NCBI RefSeq assembly: GCF_029854215.1
Contig: NZ_CP122961.1
Span: 2,232,001 to 2,296,000, forward strand
Direction: 5' to 3'
Source of the DNA: Halomonas alkaliantarctica
Lineage (GTDB): Bacteria; Pseudomonadota; Gammaproteobacteria; Pseudomonadales; Halomonadaceae
Length of the DNA stretch: 64,000 bases
Positions 59,918 through 64,000 of this stretch are shown here, in pieces. The notes under the pieces are model-generated. The model did no database searches, was not told the origin of the DNA, and saw only the letters and a program-made list of their open reading frames with translations. The translations under genes and the position numbers were made by a program. Positions within the stretch are counted from its first letter, which is position 1; every line of letters begins with the position of its first letter.

Positions 59918-60082
59918 AAACATAGCAAAATACTATGCCATAACGGAGGCGGGCTCAACGCTTGATTTATTGACAAAATGTGGCGCAATAAATAAGTAGA
60001 AACTTAGTTTCAAACGATTAGTAAAATTGCATAGACATCGGTAATGGGCACTGACAAGCCATATACTGGACAGAGGAACATA

Positions 60083-60098
60083 CTGTATACTTAACCAC
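60083..60098. promoter_or_regulatory. Degenerate LexA (SOS) box upstream of lexA
   Basis: CTGTATACTTAACCAC lies 60 nt before the lexA start. It has a perfect left half but only two of four bases of the right half of CTGT-N8-ACAG. Another half-site (CTGT at 60129-60132) lies near the ribosome site. Autoregulation of lexA is general, so a site is expected here. Confidence 0.45.
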
Positions 60099-60157
60099 TT
60101 ATTGATTAAGTCGACATTTAACTTGTTACTGTCTATTCACTATTTACGGAGTCTGGT

Positions 60158-60838
60158 ATGTCGCGTCCGCTAACCGCTCGCCAACAGCACGTGTTTGATT
60201 TTATCGTTAAAACTATGGGCGAATTTGGCTACCCTCCTACCCGTGCAGAGATCGCCAAAGCACTTGGCTTCCGCTCCCCCAATGCGGCTGAAGAACACCT
60301 ACGCGCGCTGGAACGCAAAGGGGTTATTCGCATTATCCGCAATACCTCGCGCGGCATCCGCCTGCCCAACCAGGAACCTCAAGAAGTCCTGGATAGCGCA
60401 GCTACTACGTTACCTGCAGCCAACATTGAGACGCAGCCGACTGGCCTACCCGTGATCGGGGAAGTGGCCGCAGGCAGCCCCATATTGGCCGCTGAACATA
60501 TTGATCGCTACTGCCCGCTGCCAGCCGAATACTTCACGCCCAAAGCCGATTACTTGCTGCGTGTGCGCGGCCTTTCCATGAAGGACATTGGCATTCTGGA
60601 AGGTGATTTATTGGCGGTTCATCGCACCGATCGAGTTCGCGATGGCCAGATCGTGGTTGCTCGCCTGGAAGATGAAGTAACGGTTAAACGTTTCAAACGC
60701 CAGGGGCACCAAGTGACGCTGTTTGCAGAGAACCCTGACTTCGCGCCCATTGAAATCGACCTCCGCTTCCAGTCGCTGGATATCGAAGGTGTCGGTGTCG
60801 GTGTGATTCGTGGCGGCAACGGCCAGGCACTTGGCTAA
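60158..60838 (+). CDS. lexA: LexA repressor
   Basis: The product has 226 residues. The N-terminal winged helix has [28 protein letters not shown] (about 24-51). The self-cleavage site is A105-G106 in EVAAGSP, and the catalytic pair is S140 (GLSMKDIG) and K177 (VTVKRF). It represses the SOS genes until RecA-induced autocleavage. CGGAG lies 6 nt before the ATG. No sulA follows it, unlike in Pseudomonas; the next gene is convergent, 9 nt away. Confidence 0.97.
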   Translation: MSRPLTARQQHVFDFIVKTMGEFGYPPTRAEIAKALGFRSPNAAEEHLRALERKGVIRIIRNTSRGIRLPNQEPQEVLDSAATTLPAANIETQPTGLPVIGEVAAGSPILAAEHIDRYCPLPAEYFTPKADYLLRVRGLSMKDIGILEGDLLAVHRTDRVRDGQIVVARLEDEVTVKRFKRQGHQVTLFAENPDFAPIEIDLRFQSLDIEGVGVGVIRGGNGQALG

Positions 60839-60847
60839 CAACAGCGG

Positions 60848-61519
60848 TTACTGCAGGTCGATATAGCGGTGGTCATTGAAGGTGGCCACCCAGTTTGGGT
60901 GATAGACCAGCAGAATACTCAGCAGCATGCCGGTTATAAAGGCCTCTGAAGGCATTAGGAGCGGTAAGAAGCGCGCATACTCCTGGGCTAGATAGATGGC
61001 CTCTGGGTCGGTTCCTGCGACGATAATTAGTAGTACCGCCGCCAGCCCTCCCCCCAGCGTTGCCAACGCCGCGCCGAAAAAGCCGCAGGCAAACAGAAAG
61101 ACCATCAAGTTATCCGGCAGGCGGCGATCTACCAGCCGCCATACCGTACCAATGACAGCCGCCGGAACGATCCCGGTAACCAGTACATTTGCCCCCAGCA
61201 ACATCCACTCGTTGCGACCAATCACTACCATGGCGATATTAATCAGTACGTTGCTAATCAGCGCTAATGGCGCTTTAAAAACAAGTGTCATCAACACCGT
61301 AAAGACAAGGTGTAGCGTTAGCCAATCAACTGCCTGCGCGCGGAGCTGCCACATCAGCATTACCGCCAGGGTGGCGCCCAGCCAGCGGTGCTGAAGCGCC
61401 GTATCCTCGAACAATCCCTGCCAGGGCCGCCCCCAAAGTGCCCACGCGATAACCCCTAGCGAAAGTAGCCAGGTGACCAGCAGCGCCCAGGGCGCTAAAA
61501 CATTTTGCGCAAATGACAT
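60848..61519 (-). CDS. CbiM-like energy-coupling-factor membrane protein (COG3235 type)
   Basis: The product has 223 residues with about six membrane helices and few soluble parts. It resembles the CbiM/NikM S-component branch in its C-terminal FLPLLMPSEAFITGMLLSILLVYHPNW. The substrate is unknown and no ATPase or CbiQ-like partner is next to it, so it may be a solitary component or have another role. It is convergent with lexA and 24 nt downstream of purU. Confidence 0.75.
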   Translation of the reverse strand: MSFAQNVLAPWALLVTWLLSLGVIAWALWGRPWQGLFEDTALQHRWLGATLAVMLMWQLRAQAVDWLTLHLVFTVLMTLVFKAPLALISNVLINIAMVVIGRNEWMLLGANVLVTGIVPAAVIGTVWRLVDRRLPDNLMVFLFACGFFGAALATLGGGLAAVLLIIVAGTDPEAIYLAQEYARFLPLLMPSEAFITGMLLSILLVYHPNWVATFNDHRYIDLQ

Positions 61520-61543
61520 GGCGGCCTCCCTGGTTGATGAGTG

Positions 61544-62398
61544 TTAGCTAAATACCACTGTCTTATTGCCGTGCACCAAAACGCGATCTTCTAAGTGCCA
61601 GCGCAAACCACGAGCGAGCACCGCTTTCTCGACATCACGGCCAAAGCGGACTAAATCCGTAGGCGTATGACAGTGGCTAACACGATGGATATCCTGTTCG
61701 ATGATGGGCCCTGCGTCGAGTTCCTCGGTCACATAGTGGCAGGTAGCGCCGATCAGCTTAACGCCCCGCTGGTAAGCTTGGTGGTAGGGTTTAGCACCGG
61801 CAAAAGAGGGCAAAAAGCTGTGATGAATATTGATCACTCGTCCCGTATAGCGCGCGCACAGCTCGGGGGGCAGTATCTGCATATAGCGCGCCAACACCAC
61901 GCAGTCGGCACGTGCGCTGTCAATTTCGGCCTGCACCTTGGCAAACGACACTTGCTTATTATCCGGGTCGACCGGCACATGGTGATAAGGAATACCGTAC
62001 CACTCGGTCAGCGAACGCATATCGTCATGATTGGAAATAACCCCGACAATATCGCAATCCAGCTCACCCGCTTGCCAGCGGTAAAGCAGATCTACCAGGC
62101 AGTGTGACTCCCGTGACACCATCAGCACCACGCGGCGACGCTGCTGGGTGTCCACCAATGACCACTGCATATTGAACTCGCTGGCTACCGGCTCGAATGC
62201 CGTGCGCAGTGCTTCCGCCGACATACCTACCGAATCCGCCAGAATTTCATAACGCATAAAAAAGCAGCCGGTCTCTAAATCGGAGTGCTGGCTGGCTTCG
62301 GTAATGGAACCACCCTGCTGGGCAATAAAGCTCGAGACCCGTGCAACAATACCCACCTGATCAGGACAGGAAACCACTAAACGATAATAATGAGACAT
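61544..62398 (-). CDS. purU: Formyltetrahydrofolate deformylase
   Basis: The product has 284 residues from ATG 62398; the longer frame upstream adds 26 residues not seen in the family. An N-terminal ACT domain (YRLVVSCPDQVGIVARVSSF) is followed by a formyltransferase-like domain with VISNHDDMRSL, VVLARYMQILPPELC and the catalytic INIHHSFLPSFAGAKPYHQAY. It hydrolyses 10-formyl-tetrahydrofolate to formate for purine synthesis and one-carbon balance. It is divergent from the RNase J gene. Confidence 0.95.
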   Translation of the reverse strand: MSHYYRLVVSCPDQVGIVARVSSFIAQQGGSITEASQHSDLETGCFFMRYEILADSVGMSAEALRTAFEPVASEFNMQWSLVDTQQRRRVVLMVSRESHCLVDLLYRWQAGELDCDIVGVISNHDDMRSLTEWYGIPYHHVPVDPDNKQVSFAKVQAEIDSARADCVVLARYMQILPPELCARYTGRVINIHHSFLPSFAGAKPYHQAYQRGVKLIGATCHYVTEELDAGPIIEQDIHRVSHCHTPTDLVRFGRDVEKAVLARGLRWHLEDRVLVHGNKTVVFS

Positions 62399-62544
62399 GT
62401 GAGCTACTCTTGACCTATTTCTAAGGTAATTATGACAAACCAGCGGCTTAGGTTGCATAGTGTATCGGAAGGCCATGGATGATTGTTAGCCGCCCCTGCC
62501 TTCCCGTATAGTTGAGCCACTACTTTTTGGGTTTTTCATAACAG

Positions 62545-64000
62545 ATGCATTCATCACGCGTTCAAATTCGTCCCCGTCGTCGTCCACCGCTGCGCATTTT
62601 GCCGCTAGGGGGATGCGGTGAGATTGGAATGAATCTAACGCTATACGGCCACGACGATCACTGGATTGCCGTAGATTGCGGCATGATGATCCGCCAGGAT
62701 CTTCCCAACTCGCCGCTGCAAGTGCCCAATCTCGACACCCCGAAAACACTGGGGATCGTACCCAATGCGCTATTTATCACCCACGGCCACGAAGACCACA
62801 TTGGCGCGGTCGCCTGGCTCTGGCCAATGTGGAACTGCCCCATTTATGCCACCCCGCTGGCAGCTGGACTGTTGCGCCTGAAGTTTGCCGAGCATCAGCT
62901 TAGCAGCGCAGCAATCCATGTTATTGAACCTGGCGAGGCGTTAGAAAGCGGGCCATTTACGCTGCGCTATCTGCTTTTAACCCACTCGATTCCCGAAAGC
63001 TGTGCGCTGATGATGATGGCTGGTGGCTATCGCGTTCTACATACCGGCGATTGGAAACTCGACCCTGAACCGATCATCGGCACGCCTATAAGCGCAGCCC
63101 ACTTCAAGGCGCTTGCGCCGGTTGATTTAGTGGTAGGCGATTCTACTAACGCCCCCATGCCCGGGCACTCTGGCAGCGAGGGGGATGTGGCCAGGGCGCT
63201 GGCAAAAACACTCGCCAAATGCCAGGGCCGGGTTGTGGTCTCCTGTTTTGCCAGCAATCTTGCCCGGGTATTAGCGATAGGCCGCGCCGCTCAGAAGTGT
63301 GGCCGCCGTATCAGCTTGATGGGCCGTTCAATGGAGCGCATGGTCAGCGTTGCCCGGGGGCTCGGCTATATGGATGATTTGCCGCCGCTGGTGCCCAACC
63401 ACGACCTAGGCTATCTCCCCCCTGATGAAGTGGTGATTATCGCCACCGGAAGCCAAGGGGAGCCCCGCGCTGCGCTACAGCGCCTAGCCCAGGGACGCCA
63501 TCCGTTTATCGATCTTCAGCCAGGCGATAACGTCATATTTTCGGCTAAGGCTATTCCCGGCAATGAACGCCCCATTGAGCAGCTTAAAAAGCGCTTGGCG
63601 CACTTAGGTATAAACATCTACGACGAGTTCAATCACCCTGAGCTACACGCTACCGGGCACCCCGCTCAGGATGAGCTGATCAAGCTGTATCAGTGGGTTA
63701 GGCCAAAGCATCTCATGCCGGTGCATGGCGAAGCCCGCCATCAGCAGGCCCATCAGGCTATTGCCAAACAGCTAGGTATTAGCGCTCCGCTGGCGCCAGT
63801 GAACGGCGATCTAATCTGTTTTGATAGCCACGGGTTGCGTTGCGAAGAGCGTTACCCGCAGCCGCCCTGCATAGTCAGTCAAAACAGCGTGGTTCCCCAC
63901 CCAGGCCTGGAGGTGAATGACGCCAACAAGGCCCGTCGAGGCAGCTTATACTTAGCGCTGCCGGTAACGGCTACCGTCAGCGGATGGGCGCGTATTGGCC
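62545..64000 (+). CDS. Ribonuclease J / metallo-beta-lactamase fold RNase (partial, runs off right edge)
   Basis: Open from the ATG at 62545 to the window end, 485 codons without a stop. The metallo-beta-lactamase metal motif ALFITHGHEDHIGAV lies near residue 80, with VLHTGDWKLD and VVGDSTNA following, and the beta-CASP motifs ATGSQGEPRAAL and MPVHGEARHQ. This order is typical of RNase J, a 5'-3' exo/endoribonuclease of many bacteria. No clear ribosome site precedes the start. The C-terminal domain is only partly seen. Confidence 0.9.
   Translation, partial: MHSSRVQIRPRRRPPLRILPLGGCGEIGMNLTLYGHDDHWIAVDCGMMIRQDLPNSPLQVPNLDTPKTLGIVPNALFITHGHEDHIGAVAWLWPMWNCPIYATPLAAGLLRLKFAEHQLSSAAIHVIEPGEALESGPFTLRYLLLTHSIPESCALMMMAGGYRVLHTGDWKLDPEPIIGTPISAAHFKALAPVDLVVGDSTNAPMPGHSGSEGDVARALAKTLAKCQGRVVVSCFASNLARVLAIGRAAQKCGRRISLMGRSMERMVSVARGLGYMDDLPPLVPNHDLGYLPPDEVVIIATGSQGEPRAALQRLAQGRHPFIDLQPGDNVIFSAKAIPGNERPIEQLKKRLAHLGINIYDEFNHPELHATGHPAQDELIKLYQWVRPKHLMPVHGEARHQQAHQAIAKQLGISAPLAPVNGDLICFDSHGLRCEERYPQPPCIVSQNSVVPHPGLEVNDANKARRGSLYLALPVTATVSGWARIG

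Overview
The window is a chromosomal segment of a gammaproteobacterium, most likely a member of the Halomonadaceae (Halomonas or a close relative). This rests on the rRNA operon type (16S, tRNA-Ile, tRNA-Ala, 23S, 5S), an AcnB and LexA very close to the Pseudomonas/E. coli forms, the lexA-psrA-nagZ neighbourhood known from pseudomonads, and dense, moderately GC-rich coding. No phage, insertion sequence, integron or CRISPR array was seen. The gene content is mostly core metabolism and housekeeping. The genus is an inference; no search was run.

Layout. 1-3.4 kb: the end of an aa3/caa3-type cytochrome c oxidase operon on the minus strand (coxB with a fused cytochrome c domain, ctaD, ctaG running off the left edge). 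3.5-6.6 kb: a DUF2970 membrane peptide, a small lipoprotein and the helicase HrpB. 6.6-13.5 kb: a purine catabolism locus, in which a RutR-like TetR regulator diverges from xdhA-xdhB-xdhC-guaD with a perfect palindromic operator between them. 13.5-19.2 kb: a complete rRNA operon on the minus strand with terminator, boxA elements and promoter. 19.4-28.5 kb: a di-haem peroxidase, an adenine/adenosine deaminase, the cyanide-insensitive quinol oxidase cioAB with its assembly ABC transporter cydDC, and a cation exchanger. 28.9-38.3 kb: pqiABC (envelope lipid transport), an orphan helix-hairpin-helix-like protein, rhlE, an uncharacterised coiled-coil protein, an MFS transporter, asparaginase, and DUF2789 and SRPBCC proteins. 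38.5-45.7 kb: a tRNA-modification neighbourhood (queC-queE-two-domain queD-ykgJ, and miaE) with a 1299-residue SARP/NTPase/TPR regulator between its two parts. 46.2-53.3 kb: acnB, rraA, a membrane-anchored GDPD and ggt. 53.4-56.9 kb: ppsA and its regulator ppsR, divergent. 56.9-64 kb: hpt, nagZ, a cytoplasmic YkuD enzyme, psrA, lexA, a CbiM-like membrane protein, purU and an RNase J that runs off the right edge.

How the genes work together. XdhABC, GuaD and the deaminase at 20.4 kb form a route from adenine and guanine to xanthine and urate, while Hpt offers salvage. Two respiratory ends are present: a cytochrome c oxidase and a quinol oxidase. QueD, QueE and QueC make preQ0 for queuosine. 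The YkuD protein next to NagZ probably belongs to cell-wall recycling. PpsR switches PpsA.

The most interesting items are: (i) the split active site of the duplicated QueD; (ii) what looks like a degenerate nucleotide-cyclase fold inside the large SARP regulator; (iii) the signal-less YkuD protein beside nagZ; (iv) an ~87-nt symmetric palindrome in the rRNA spacer; (v) the RutR-type operator of the xanthine dehydrogenase operon. I did not find a clearly new multi-gene system.
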